From assembly GCA_031553415.1 (NCBI GenBank), contig JAVBLO010000007.1, positions 1-64,000 on the forward strand: a DNA stretch of 64,000 nt, written 5' to 3'. This document shows, one piece after another, positions 44,901 to 55,300 of this stretch (the first letter of the stretch is position 1; the number at the start of each line of letters is the position of its first letter). Origin of the DNA: JAIRVZ01 sp031553415. Its GTDB lineage: Bacteria > Bacteroidota > Bacteroidia > Bacteroidales > Azobacteroidaceae. The translations under genes were made by a program, and so were the position numbers. The notes below the pieces were generated by a model that saw nothing but the letters and a program-made list of their open reading frames with translations, made no database searches and was not told where the DNA came from.

Positions 44901-45966
44901 CGATACAACTTACAACATTATCACTCAATGAATTGGCAAATGGCAAGTGGCTGATTCTACCAAAACGGTTTTGCAGCGGATGATAATAATTTAATCCCCC
45001 ATAGAATGTTCCCACCCACATAGCTCCTTGGTTATCAAGGAATAAGGAGCGAACCGAATTTTGAGAAATCGAGCCTCTGTCAATTTCATTACTATAGTAA
45101 CAATCAAAACTATCCGATTGCTCATTAAAGATATTTAATCCCACGAAGGTTCCTACCCAAAGCCTGTTTTGGGAGTCGTAGCAAAGGCATCTTACATAAT
45201 CTGAACTCAAACTTTTATTATCATTGGGTATATGTTTGTATCGTTTAATTTTACTGTCATTCCCGAAAAAATACAGTCCGTCTCCTTCGGTGGCAACCCA
45301 TATCCCTTTGGACGACGGCAGGATATCCATGATATTTTTCCCGGATAATTCTTTATGTAAAAGTACAAAACGGTCACTACCGGCAGGACTCATATATAAC
45401 CCTGCATTGGATCCTGCAAAAATAAGGTCGCTATATTTAGCAATCACTTGGGCATGAGGTTTTTCTTTGCCTTCCATTGATATCGGGAAAAAAGTCTTTT
45501 TAGCTATATCGAATTTGAAAAAACCATCGAGTGTAGCAACAAGTAAGGTATTGGGCTGAGTCTGGCAAATATGGTTGACCTGAGAATTTAAAACATAATT
45601 CCGGAATGTATTCTTTTTCTGATCATAGAAGGAAAGTCCTGTTCCTGTTCCAATCCAGAGGTTATCATTGTTATCAAAAAATAAAGCCCGTATCAGATTT
45701 GACTGTATACTGGCTGAATCATTTTTAATTTGTTGGTAAATCGTAAAATTATATCCGTCATATTTGTTGAGGCCATCGGCTGTGGCCACCCAGATAAATC
45801 CCTTTTTATCTTGCTGTATGGAATAAACCGTACTTTGGGAGAGCCCATCCTGAATAGATAATCCCGAAAACCGGATTTGTTCATTTTCTACCTGGTTGGC
45901 AAACAACATACAATAAGAAAAGCATAAAAAGGAGATGAAGGTTATTCTACAAATAATCGCAGGCAT
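41938..45966 (-). CDS. Hybrid two-component system regulator (HTCS)
   Basis: This 1342-aa protein has all parts of a sensor-regulator in order. A signal peptide is followed by two seven-bladed propellers of two-component-regulator repeats (about 30-700; KGFIWVATADGLNKYDG, NRIWIGTSNGLNLFDE). Then come a Y_Y_Y domain (about 700-765) and a membrane helix near 785. The cytosolic part has histidine kinase H in SHEFRTP near 840 with GTGIGLSLVKRL, a receiver with the phospho-Asp in IITDLMLPVMDG, and an AraC-type HTH (about 1250-1340). The periplasmic part senses GAG oligosaccharides in homologous loci. Its own spacer (41733-41937) separates it from the GH88 gene. Confidence 0.95.
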   Translation of the reverse strand: MPAIICRITFISFLCFSYCMLFANQVENEQIRFSGLSIQDGLSQSTVYSIQQDKKGFIWVATADGLNKYDGYNFTIYQQIKNDSASIQSNLIRALFFDNNDNLWIGTGTGLSFYDQKKNTFRNYVLNSQVNHICQTQPNTLLVATLDGFFKFDIAKKTFFPISMEGKEKPHAQVIAKYSDLIFAGSNAGLYMSPAGSDRFVLLHKELSGKNIMDILPSSKGIWVATEGDGLYFFGNDSKIKRYKHIPNDNKSLSSDYVRCLCYDSQNRLWVGTFVGLNIFNEQSDSFDCYYSNEIDRGSISQNSVRSLFLDNQGAMWVGTFYGGLNYYHPLQNRFGRISHLPFANSLSDNVVSCIVESHPGELWIGTNDNGINVYDVDKKHFTYYTADEYSNGLLLSNNIKAILVNDNHVYIGSHGGGISILNRSTGAFKHFTTQNSLLKSNNVYSFALAPDKKIWVGTLYGLMVFNPQTQMIEPLSENNGSKQTLDKKNIYFLYADSKNRMWIGTETGSFIYSFTDEKLSHYIGNNEASTSRQGEFVNCIMEDNKNRIWIGTSNGLNLFDEEKQSFYTYTTEDGLPNNTVFGILQDSYGRLWLSTNKGLSCFIPETGKFRNYTLMDGIQSDQFNNYSYCKTSNGEMYFGGINGITYFYPESLEDNPFTPHVIITQLNLFNKPVLPGDDTGILEKDISDTSFLELTPSQSSFSLTFTVPNFLSAKHNTFAYKLEPFEKDWNYTSDIRTVSYSFLPHDDYVFSVKAANSDGMWDNTPTVLKIKVLPHWWQTAWARLVFMLLALIIIYVIFRFIRYKESMKNQLNMERLEKEKMEEINQMKLRFFINISHEFRTPLSLIISPIQEMINRITDKWTREQLKIVQRNTNKLLHLVNQLMDYRRAELGVFELKATKKNPTHQVEESMAMFERLAKQKKIDFILENDTDNKQLIYDPHYFELVLNNLLSNAFKFTPEGGKIDVCLYEKDKNFILQISDTGCGLTEEQLKRIFERFYQVNADSIGTGIGLSLVKRLMELHHGKIEVKSEPGKGTDFYIYFPQDKNVYNENEIIDTQNEIVHRSISEEEINLIRMPEENKENPEIDENKPCLLIVEDDTEVRDYLQFNLKEIANIKTASDGEEALKIIKENDINIIITDLMLPVMDGIKLCKAIKQNIRTSHIPIIILTAKTNQQDELEGLAAGADDYVNKPFNLSILKAKVQNMLKAKRRMLEHYSQTLEIDPEKVTFNAMDKELLEKAKNIVERNLNNSEFSVDEFCKEIGMSRSNLHLKLKAITGESTIDFIRKIRFSHACQLLKDGRYSIAEISTMVGFNTPSYFTTSFKKYFGVLPTDYVKEGNL

Positions 45967-46030
45967 TTGATTGTGTTTTTAATGGTTATGTCATATTAAT
46001 AACAATGATTACAAAGATAAAGTTTTTTAT

Positions 46031-46101
46031 AATTGAGAATTGAGAGTTGAAAAAAAGCAGTTCTTTTTTCATTTTCAACTCTCAACTCTCAACTCTTAAT
46101 T
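46031..46101. repeat. Low-complexity foldback / terminator
   Basis: GAATTGAGAGTTGA-type units (46031-46053) face TCAACTCTCAACTC units (46072-46101) as an imperfect inverted repeat. It ends at the stop of the gene at 46100 and probably terminates that transcript. Confidence 0.6.
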
Positions 46102-47860
46102 ATTTAACCGCTTTTTGCGAAACAACTGTTCCATCGCCCAGAGTAACCCTGACTATAACAATTCCTTTTGAACCATCAGCAATTGTCAGTGTGGTTCCCG
46201 GATTGTTATATACAGCATCCAATGCGCCGATCATGTTAAACACTTCTGCTTTAACTGCCGGTTGGGAGAAAATAATTTCTCCGGCAGCGGGTTGATAGAA
46301 AATAACAGAAGGTGAAGATTCCGGGGTAATGGTAGAGGTTGCTGTTTTGGTAATTTTGATGTTATTCAAATTAAGATTCTGTCCATCTGTAGCTCCTCTG
46401 TTGGTATATACAAATTTCACATAGCTGACATTTGCGTCCAAATCCAGTGACTTAGTGATACTGGGAGCATCACTGGCCGGAATCTGGTTTGTGCTATTGT
46501 AGGTATAAAGCGGTGTCCATGTTTTCGCATTTATATCTGTTGTTAGAATGTCAAAAACAGCATCAGCAGGGAGAGTTACAGGAGCAACATTGTTAATGTA
46601 TAAGTCGTAAGTCAATTTCACAGCTTCCCCCTCAAATCCCAAAACAACTCCTACCTGGTTGGCATCAAAAGCCATTACGTTTGAACGGCCTCCCGTTGTT
46701 TTAAGCCCAAATGGCACCCATCCAGAAGTACTTGAATCCCAAATGGCAGGATCGTCGCTGCTAAATGTGAGATTTAGCGGAAGTTCTGCCAGATTGATTT
46801 TAGGAACAGATATCGGCCATGTATAATCAACACTATTTCTTGTTACTATAATTGTTTGAGGAGAAGAAAAATCTTTTGGCATCGTATCCGGAGATTTCAA
46901 AGTAGTTCCACTTGACATTTCGAATACGGCGGCAGTTGGGTCTGTATAATCAAAATCAGGAGTAACAGGAGCTATTAATCCTAAGTTACTAGTTGGGTTG
47001 GAATACATGTGTAATGCATTTTTTACTGTAAAACTTTGCATTCCTGAACCGGCTCTTGCAGGGGCAACTAAAGTGGCGCCGGCACCTTCATTCTTAGAAA
47101 CAGCGATATTGTTAAGATTGACATTGACAGCACCACTTGAAGGCCTGCTTTCATATATCCAACGAACATAGCGGTCAGTTGCGTCCAGATTGTCCGAAAA
47201 ATCTTGTGGAGTTGTTGTGAGTGAGCCATCTATATCAAAAATTCTCAATGTAGCCCAAGAGATACCATCTTTAGAAGCTTCAACAACAAACTTACCAGCC
47301 TTAAAATCTCCCGTTACACTGTTGAGCTTATAGGAAACAGTACTTGGAGCCGAGTTGAAAGCAACAACAAAAGAAATCGGCGCTGAGCCAAATCTAACTA
47401 CATTAGGATATCCGGTTGCATCAATTCCAGCTGCTGCCCAACCTATCGTAGAAGTATTCCATGAAGTTACTTGGTTGGAAGAAGAAAACGTTTGGCTAAA
47501 AGGTAAAGTTGCCGGATTTATTTTCTTGATTGTTATTACCCAGTTGCTTACTACCGTTCCATCTGTTACTTGTATGGTTTGAGGATTTTCTGTTGAGAAA
47601 TCTTTGGGGATTGCATCCTCGCCACCTACCAGCGAATATCCGGATGCTAGATTGCAGTTTATGATAACATTTTCCATATCAAAGCCGGGAGCTACCACAG
47701 CCTGGATTTCTCCCGGAACATCTTTGGGATTTCTTTTTGACACCGGAGACAAAGTTCCTTCAATTGTAATAGAGGCAATTCCTTGTGCTGTTGTTTGTCC
47801 GAACATTGTTCCTACCGAACAAATTGCCAATAATAGTATAAAAATTTTTTTCATGATCAT
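46100..47860 (-). CDS. Two-module T9SS surface protein, PUL glycan-binding candidate 3
   Basis: This 586-aa protein has a signal peptide; Met3 is the likelier start. It holds two copies of a module of about 230 residues: a small beta domain ending in VVSNWVITIKKINPATLPF, then a discoidin-like beta-sandwich ending in NLNNIAVSKN or NLNNIKITK. A T9SS type A tail follows (about 525-586; AEVFNMIGALDAVYNN, IVIVRVTLGDG). It is clearly paralogous to the next two genes upstream. Its position after SusC/SusD suggests a surface glycan-binding protein. Confidence 0.7.
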   Translation of the reverse strand: MIMKKIFILLLAICSVGTMFGQTTAQGIASITIEGTLSPVSKRNPKDVPGEIQAVVAPGFDMENVIINCNLASGYSLVGGEDAIPKDFSTENPQTIQVTDGTVVSNWVITIKKINPATLPFSQTFSSSNQVTSWNTSTIGWAAAGIDATGYPNVVRFGSAPISFVVAFNSAPSTVSYKLNSVTGDFKAGKFVVEASKDGISWATLRIFDIDGSLTTTPQDFSDNLDATDRYVRWIYESRPSSGAVNVNLNNIAVSKNEGAGATLVAPARAGSGMQSFTVKNALHMYSNPTSNLGLIAPVTPDFDYTDPTAAVFEMSSGTTLKSPDTMPKDFSSPQTIIVTRNSVDYTWPISVPKINLAELPLNLTFSSDDPAIWDSSTSGWVPFGLKTTGGRSNVMAFDANQVGVVLGFEGEAVKLTYDLYINNVAPVTLPADAVFDILTTDINAKTWTPLYTYNSTNQIPASDAPSITKSLDLDANVSYVKFVYTNRGATDGQNLNLNNIKITKTATSTITPESSPSVIFYQPAAGEIIFSQPAVKAEVFNMIGALDAVYNNPGTTLTIADGSKGIVIVRVTLGDGTVVSQKAVK

Positions 47861-47905
47861 TTTATTAATTTATTATTCAATTTAAATGTTAGCAAAAATT
47901 AGAAT

Positions 47906-49642
47906 TTATTTCATTACTTTTTGCGAAACAATTGTTCCATCTTCCAGGGTAACCCTGATAATAACAATTCCTTTTGAACCATCTGTAACCGACAATGTAC
48001 TTCCCGGATTATTATGTACAGCATTCAACTCACCGAACATATTGTATAATTCAGCTTTAACAACAGGTTGAGTGAAAATAATTTCACCTGCTGCCGGTTG
48101 GTAAAGAACCGTATTGTTGAGTATAATATTATCAATGCCAGAGCCGGTTTTTGTAATCTTTATATTATTCAGGTTGAGATTTTTTCCTCCTGAAGAGCCT
48201 CTGTTGGTATATAAAAATTTAACATAGCGGACATTTGAATTCAAATTCAATTCATTTGTAATGCTGGCGGCATCGCTGGCCGGGATTTGATTGTCCTTGC
48301 TATAAGTATGAATGGTCGTCCATGAATTGGCATTTTCATCTGCCGTTTGGATCTCAAAAACAGCATCATCGGGTATTGCAACAGGTGCTTTGGCATTGAT
48401 ACACAAATCATAAGTTATTTTTTCCGGTATGTCGGTAAAACCGAAAATTACACTGGTTTTGTTTCCATCGAAAGCCATTGTCGCCGGACGAGCAGAATTA
48501 ATTCCGCAAGGCGCCCAACCAACAGTTGTATTATTCCATTCTGCCGGATTTGTATTATCAAATACTAAATCAATCGGTAAGCCTGCCGGTTTGATATTAC
48601 GGACGTAAACTGTCCAGGTGTTATCGGTAGCAGGTGAGCCTCCGTTGAGGATAATTTCTTGAGGAGTAGAAAAATTTGTCGGAATAGAAGCCGGGCTTGT
48701 CAAAGTAAAGCCATCTGCTATTTCAAATACATTATTTGCCGGGTCGTTGTAATCAAAATCCGACATCACAACAGCATGCAATTCCAAGGCATCCCGTGCA
48801 GAATTTGAGGTTTTCGTATACAATTGCATTCCATGTTTTACTGAAAATTTCTTTAATCCGTAGCCAGTAGAAGTAATTTCAAGGGAAGCGCCTGTACCTG
48901 CACTTTCATTGACAACAATGTTATTCAGGTTTACATTGATACCTGTCCTTTTCACATATACCCAACGAACATACCTGTCTGAAACAATCAAATTATCCGT
49001 AAAGTCGGCCCCGGCAGTAGTCAAAGCTCCCTCTGTTGTAAAACTCCGTAAATTTCTCCAGATAACTCCGTCGGCAGAAGACTCTACATTGAATTCATCA
49101 CCAGCTTTAAATGGACTTGAAACAGAATTTAACCTATATGTCACTGTACCAGGAGATACATTGAAAGCAACTACAAAAGAAGCGTCGGCAGTACCATAAC
49201 GGCAGGTTCCTGTCTGGCCTGTATCAATACCGGAAAATGCCCAACCAATAGTGGCAGGAGTCCAATCGGCCGTTTTATTTCCTTCCGAATTGGAGAATGT
49301 TTTGCTGAAAGGCAAACCAGACGGATTTATTTTCTTGATGTTTATTGTCCAGTCTTTAGTTGTTTCATCATCTGTTTTCTTTACTGTTACTGTTTGTGGG
49401 TTAACAGTCGAAAAGTCTGTCGGCATGGGGCCAAGCAATTCACAACCGTCATCCAGGGTGTAATTAATGATTACATTCGACATGTTAAAATCAGGAGCTA
49501 CGACAGCTTCGATTAATCCCGGATTTGTAGTTCTCCGTGATGCGGGAGCTAAGGAACCCTCAACAGATACGGTGGCTATGCTTTGTGCGAATATCATTCC
49601 CGATGCACAAGCAAGCATTGATAATGTAAAAATCTTTTTCAT
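47906..49642 (-). CDS. Two-module T9SS surface protein, PUL glycan-binding candidate 2
   Basis: This 578-aa protein has the same architecture as the downstream paralogue: signal peptide, two beta modules (the first ends in NLNNIVVNES, the second in NLNNIKITKTG) and a T9SS type A tail (AELYNMFGELNAVHNNPGS). The tail and second module look most alike between the two, suggesting recent duplication. The first ~110 residues resemble DUF5018-type repeats (TVSVEGSLAPAS). It probably sits on the outer surface and binds glycosaminoglycan. Confidence 0.7.
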   Translation of the reverse strand: MKKIFTLSMLACASGMIFAQSIATVSVEGSLAPASRRTTNPGLIEAVVAPDFNMSNVIINYTLDDGCELLGPMPTDFSTVNPQTVTVKKTDDETTKDWTINIKKINPSGLPFSKTFSNSEGNKTADWTPATIGWAFSGIDTGQTGTCRYGTADASFVVAFNVSPGTVTYRLNSVSSPFKAGDEFNVESSADGVIWRNLRSFTTEGALTTAGADFTDNLIVSDRYVRWVYVKRTGINVNLNNIVVNESAGTGASLEITSTGYGLKKFSVKHGMQLYTKTSNSARDALELHAVVMSDFDYNDPANNVFEIADGFTLTSPASIPTNFSTPQEIILNGGSPATDNTWTVYVRNIKPAGLPIDLVFDNTNPAEWNNTTVGWAPCGINSARPATMAFDGNKTSVIFGFTDIPEKITYDLCINAKAPVAIPDDAVFEIQTADENANSWTTIHTYSKDNQIPASDAASITNELNLNSNVRYVKFLYTNRGSSGGKNLNLNNIKITKTGSGIDNIILNNTVLYQPAAGEIIFTQPVVKAELYNMFGELNAVHNNPGSTLSVTDGSKGIVIIRVTLEDGTIVSQKVMK

Positions 49643-49663
49643 GACTACAGTTTTTAAAAGTTA

Positions 49664-50383
49664 TTACTCTATTGTTATATTATTCAGATTCACATTTTGT
49701 TTATTTCTCTCAATATAAGTCCATTGAATAAAACGTACATCTTCCAGAAGAGGATAGGTATATAAGCTTGAACTGATTGGTTTGGAAGAAGAATAGGCAT
49801 CTAATTTTTTCCATTTTTTCCCATCGGCTGATGTTTCAACCCAGAATTCACCGTCAAATTCGGCATTGCCTACAACATTCAGGTTGAATTTCAGTTCTTT
49901 GGCAGGAGCATCAAATGCTGCAATAAAGAAAACATTTGTATCCCCGAAACGGACAACTGACGATTTGGTTTCATCTGTTTTTACAGCCGCCCAGCCTTTG
50001 GCTTCATTTGAAAAGACGGCCGGATTACTTTCCGAAAATTTCAGTTCGAAAGGCAATGACGCCGGAACTAATTTTTTAATGCGAATTACCCAAGGTCTGG
50101 AAGTCCCGTCTTTCTTGTCGACAGTTACATCCGCTTGTTTTGTAAAATCTTTTGGAAGAGGATTTTCCAAACTGCATCCGCTTAGAAGTTTGTACTTGGG
50201 AGAAAGGTTAGTTATGTCTACTTGTGGGCCAGTAATGACATAAACCATTCCGGGAGAATTTTTTCCCGGATTTTTAATCACGGTTTCTGTTAAAGCGCCG
50301 TCAACAGAAAAAGTTGCAAAGCCTTGGGCATAACCAGTAGCTGCAAAAAGGCAAGCGATTGAAAAGATAAAAATACGTTTCAT
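49664..50383 (-). CDS. One-module surface protein, PUL glycan-binding candidate 1
   Basis: The ATG at 50383 gives a clean signal peptide (MKRIFIFSIACLFAATGYAQ), so it is preferred over the upstream Met at 50416. The mature protein is a single copy of the module repeated in the next two genes. It ends at VNLNNITIE with no T9SS tail. It looks like the ancestral or truncated unit of the three-gene family. Confidence 0.65.
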   Translation of the reverse strand: MKRIFIFSIACLFAATGYAQGFATFSVDGALTETVIKNPGKNSPGMVYVITGPQVDITNLSPKYKLLSGCSLENPLPKDFTKQADVTVDKKDGTSRPWVIRIKKLVPASLPFELKFSESNPAVFSNEAKGWAAVKTDETKSSVVRFGDTNVFFIAAFDAPAKELKFNLNVVGNAEFDGEFWVETSADGKKWKKLDAYSSSKPISSSLYTYPLLEDVRFIQWTYIERNKQNVNLNNITIE

Positions 50384-50595
50384 GATATAACAATTTTGAG
50401 TTATTAAAATTTTCAAGTTTTCTACGACTCAAAATTATCACAAACTACCCTCAAGGGATGTTTTGAATGTTTTGGATAAATTTAAAAGCAGAAACAGAGA
50501 TTTCAAAATTGTGCTAAAAAATTTCAGTTTTATATAACATCCGGGTTTCAATTATTGTCTGGTAGAATATTATAGCTTCTACCAGACGATAAAAT

Positions 50596-52308
50596 TTAAT
50601 TGGAATATTTTGGATTTTGCGTAATCATTCCTCTGGTTTGAGTGATTTCATTCAAAGGAATCGGGTATAGTTCGTGTTTTCCGGTTGTAAAATAATCTCC
50701 GGCCGTAAAACGATAAGTAGTATAGTAACTTGCAAATGCGGCAGTTGTGTCATCAATCGCTTTTTTCAAAGCATTCCAACGGATAAGGTCGAAACGCCTC
50801 AAACCTTCGAAGCACAATTCGCGGGCTCTTTCTGCTTTAATGAAGGTGAAGAAGCTATCTTTTCCGGAAAAAGAGGCCATTGTATAATCAATCGTCAGGT
50901 CAGCTGTTTGGTAAGGTTTTCCCCAGGCGCGGCGTTTGATTTGATTCACACAATCCAGCGCTTTTTGTGTTGGTCCGCCATGGATTTCATTTTCCACTTC
51001 GGCACGCATCAAAAGAATATCGGCATAACGAAGCAAAAGATAGTTACAATCGGTATTATTGTTATGTTTTATCGGAAATGTCTGCCAGTCGCGGCGCCAT
51101 TTTCCCGGTGACCAGTTGTAACTGTTTTTATCGTTATAATATGAATATGTATCCACGGTTGCGCCATCCGGATGTTGGATTTGATATTTCGCAACAGCAA
51201 CATCTTTTCTTAAATCGGGAATATCATAAGTCTGATAAAAGAATATATGTGTTTTGATGAATGAATTCGCTCTTCCAAAAGGGGAGGCTGCAGCGATTGG
51301 AGGACCATTGTAAGTACCTATCATACTGCTGTGCTTGTTCTCTCCGGTAGGATTATAGAACTGAACTTCATACATATTTTCATACGGATTTAGAATGCCG
51401 TTACACATATTCCTGAACACAAGCTCATAGCTGTTTAACAAGCCGTGTTTTTGGGAGTCGATAATCGTATCTGTATATTGAACCACTTTGTTGTAATAAT
51501 CAAGATAATTATCAGGGCGTTCCAAAGTGCCATTCTGTCGAAGGGAATATCCTCCGCGGAATAAATATACACGGGATAATAATCCTAATGCAGCACCTTT
51601 AGACAATCTTCCGGAAACATATCCCGATTCTCCCGCCCAAGGCATATCCGGATAGGCTTCTTCCAAGTCTTTTATAATCACATCATAAATGAGTTCTTTA
51701 TCTACTCTTCCTTGCTGGAAATCATCTTGCGCTTTTGAGTAAGTCAATTTGAGGGGAACATCTCCAAAAAGTGTAATCAAATCGAAATAACACATGGCGC
51801 GCAAACATTTGGTTTCGGCAATAAGCTGATTTTTATATTTAAAATCGGAAGTGTCGGAAACAACCTGGTCTTGTTTTTCCAGAATCAGGTTGGCACGGTC
51901 AATCCCTGTATAATACAAAGACCATGTCGATTGTAACCATAAATTATTAGGATATATGTTATAATAATGGCCAATATCCCTTGCAGGATGTCCGCCCGGA
52001 TTCCCGGCGCCCTGGATATGGGAAATGTCGCTATCGGTGTCATACACCAGCCAATACTGTCCGTAATTTTCCAATTCGCTGAATACTTCATATACTCCTA
52101 ATACTCCTTGATTTAACCGGTCTGTATTTTCGTAATAGATATCTGTGTTATAGAAATCGTAGGGGGTTTCATCAAGATCACAACTTGTAAACAAGTTTCC
52201 ACAAAAGAAAACTAAGTTTAAAGATATGCAGGCAGTGAAAACTTTGTGATGAAAATTTTGTTTCTTTATGCCTCCATGTTTATTATTATATATTGCAAAT
52301 GATTTCAT
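50596..52308 (-). CDS. SusD-family lipoprotein
   Basis: This 570-aa protein has a long signal ending in a lipobox (LFTSC, Cys near 43). Family segments are YENTDRLNQGVLGVYEVFSELE, an early TPR-like region and RRFDLIRWNALKKAID near the end. SusD proteins cap the SusC barrel on the surface and bind glycan. It lies 62 bp after SusC. The GAG-lyase neighbours point to heparan or chondroitin chains as ligand. Confidence 0.93.
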   Translation of the reverse strand: MKSFAIYNNKHGGIKKQNFHHKVFTACISLNLVFFCGNLFTSCDLDETPYDFYNTDIYYENTDRLNQGVLGVYEVFSELENYGQYWLVYDTDSDISHIQGAGNPGGHPARDIGHYYNIYPNNLWLQSTWSLYYTGIDRANLILEKQDQVVSDTSDFKYKNQLIAETKCLRAMCYFDLITLFGDVPLKLTYSKAQDDFQQGRVDKELIYDVIIKDLEEAYPDMPWAGESGYVSGRLSKGAALGLLSRVYLFRGGYSLRQNGTLERPDNYLDYYNKVVQYTDTIIDSQKHGLLNSYELVFRNMCNGILNPYENMYEVQFYNPTGENKHSSMIGTYNGPPIAAASPFGRANSFIKTHIFFYQTYDIPDLRKDVAVAKYQIQHPDGATVDTYSYYNDKNSYNWSPGKWRRDWQTFPIKHNNNTDCNYLLLRYADILLMRAEVENEIHGGPTQKALDCVNQIKRRAWGKPYQTADLTIDYTMASFSGKDSFFTFIKAERARELCFEGLRRFDLIRWNALKKAIDDTTAAFASYYTTYRFTAGDYFTTGKHELYPIPLNEITQTRGMITQNPKYSN

Positions 52309-52370
52309 GATTTTTCTGAATTTATATTGAATATTTTTCTAACTTTTTCCCAATCTGACTTCACGATTCA

Positions 52371-55300
52371 TTAAAAAGTAAGATTTAAACCTCCTACAAA
52401 AGAATAAGCTCTTGGGTAAGCCCCCCAATCAATACCGGGGGTCAAACCTCCATTCGGTTTGGTATTTACTTCAGGGTCATATCCCGAATAACCGGTTAAA
52501 GTAAGCAGATTGTAGGCAGTAGCGTATATCCTGAGGTTATTGATACCCACTTTCTTTACCAAAGGTTTAGGCAGTGTATATCCCAATGTTATGTTTGATA
52601 ATTTCAGGAAAGAACCATCTTCCACGAAATAAGAACTTAATTTCAGGGTTGACGAAGGATTTACGGCAGCCATTATTTTTCCCTGATTGAGTGCGGCTAA
52701 TTTCACAGGGTCGGTAAGCACATTATCTCCATTTCCGTCAATATAAGTAAACCTGTTGGAAGAATCTTCCAGAACATTCCTTCCTTTATTCGTAAGTTTT
52801 GAAAAGTACATCCTGTTGGCATTGTATACTTCATTCCCGATTTGATAACTTAACATAAAGGAGAAATCAAAGTCTTTGTAGGTAAATGTGTTGGTCATAC
52901 CTCCGAAACAATCGGGATTAGCATTACCAATCACTTCTTTATCATCAGAGGTTATTTTCCCATCACCACTTGTATCCTTATATTTCCATGAACCGGGTTG
53001 TGGAACATTCCCTTCATCATAAACCAAACCGGCTTCAGGAGTATATGTTTTGGAAACAGGGTCGAAGTTGAAATCTTCTACTGTATAAATACCATCATCC
53101 ACATAACCATACATTTGCCCGGTGGGCTGTCCTACTGCAAAATAATAATCTTCTTCATTGAAATCACCTTTTGACCAAAGCGACTTTTCTGTAAAATAAT
53201 CAGATTCTGCCAAGGCTATAACTTTATTTTTATTCGCTGAAATATTGAAGTTTGTAACCCATTCGAAATCTTTGGTTCTTATGTTATAAGTTGTCAATGA
53301 AATTTCTATACCCCTGTTCCTCGTTTTTCCTATATTTTTCATTGTACTGGGATAACCGGAAAAAAGAGGAATTTTTGAATTAAGTAATAAGTCTTTAGTC
53401 GAGTTATTGTATAAATCAACAGTCATCTGTATCCGTTGGTCGAGGAACCCGAAATCCAAACCCAGGTTGGTTGTAATATCTGTTTCCCATTTCAGATCGG
53501 GATTGGGTAATTGCGAACTATAATAAGAAGTGGCCATTTGCTTGTCTTGCGCCATCCAGGAAGATGTCATTTTTGACATGGAAAGATAATTGGCAATCCT
53601 GTTATTTCCGGCAGTACCGTAACCAAACCGGAGTTTCAAATTACTGAATATTCCCCAATTGCGGACAAATTCTTCTTCAGAAGCCCTCCATGCGAGAGAG
53701 CCGGAAGGGAATACTCCCCATTTGTGGTTTGCCCCGAATTTGCTGGACCCATCAGCACGTAAAGTAAACATTGCTAAATATTTCTGTTGGAGGTTATAAT
53801 TTACGCGCCCGAAGAACGACAATAATTTTTCTGTGTAGCGGACAGATTTAGGAACTCCGGGAGTTATACCTAAAGACATATCATCTAATCCGAAATTTTC
53901 CCTTGGGAAATTATTCGAAGTGGTAAGTAAAGAATAAGAATCCTGTTGCCAGTATTCCTGCCCAATCATGGCATCAAATGATTGTTTTTTGTCTATTTTC
54001 CAGACATAAGTAAGCGTATTACTGATACTCCAGCTATCATAATCGGTTCTGTTTATATAACCGTAAGGAGCTCCGGCATTGATTGCCTGCCGGCTTTGCT
54101 CGGTATAAAAAACTTCATCCTGGTATTCCCTGTGACGGAGTCCGGCGACACCTTTATAAGTAAGATTTTTTATAATCTGGTAAGAAAGTTCGCCGTTAAG
54201 CGTTGTAATTTTATTTGCCCTTGTCCGTTTTTCAGCCAAAGTAGATATAATTGGATTCTGGATTTGGTTACCACTATCATCATCATAGTAAGGGTCGGAC
54301 TGCTGAGTAATTAATCCTGCATCTTCATCCACATATCCACTCACAGGACGGGATTGTATTACATGTGTTAACCGTCCGAATTGTCCGCCATCCTGTAAGG
54401 AGCCAAGTCCTTCTGTTGTTTCATCCACGTAATTCACATTACCTGCAAATTTGAGTTTGCTTGATAATTTCTGGTCTAAACGCATGCGGATATTGTGGCG
54501 TTGAAAACCACTGTTATCCATGATTCCATCATCGCTGTTCCATGCATACGAAGCATTGTATTTGGTATCTTTGTTTCCTCCGTTAACCGACACCTTATAA
54601 TTTTGTGTCAGAGGAGTCCCGCTACCAAACACTTCTTTTTGCCAGTCAACCCCAGGGCGACCTGCATATGTTCCCGGAATACTATTCCAGAAATTGTACA
54701 AATTTTCTGATTCCGACAATTCAGAATCCCATCCAGGGCCATATATGTTAGCTATTTTTTGTTTTTCAGTCAGGTTATTACCAATCGCTACTCTTTCATA
54801 TTCCAGTTTTACAAATTGTTCGGAATTCAACACATCTAAATACTTTGATATTTTCTTGAATCCGACATACATGTCAAAATTGATAGTAGCTTTTCCTTCA
54901 GCTCCGGATTTCGTTGTGATTACGATAACGCCGTTAGCCCCACGGGCTCCGTAGATTGCTGTAGCCGAAGCATCTTTCAAAACATCGATTGTTGCAATGT
55001 CAGAAGGGTCTATCATCCGAAGCCCGTCTTCTGCAGGAAATCCATCAATAATATAAAGGGGATCATTATCCTGTGTGATGGAAATACCTCCACGGACACG
55101 GATAGAAATTTCGGAATCGGGAGAACCTTGTGCTTGGGTAACCTGCACTCCCGATATTTTTCCGGCAAGCGCCTGGGCGGCATTTGTTACAGGGATATTT
55201 TCTATGTCTTTTGCTTGTACCGAAGAAATAGCGCTTGTTAAATCCCGCCTTTTCATAGTTCCATAACCTATGGCAACTACTTCTTCCATCTCAACGGCTG

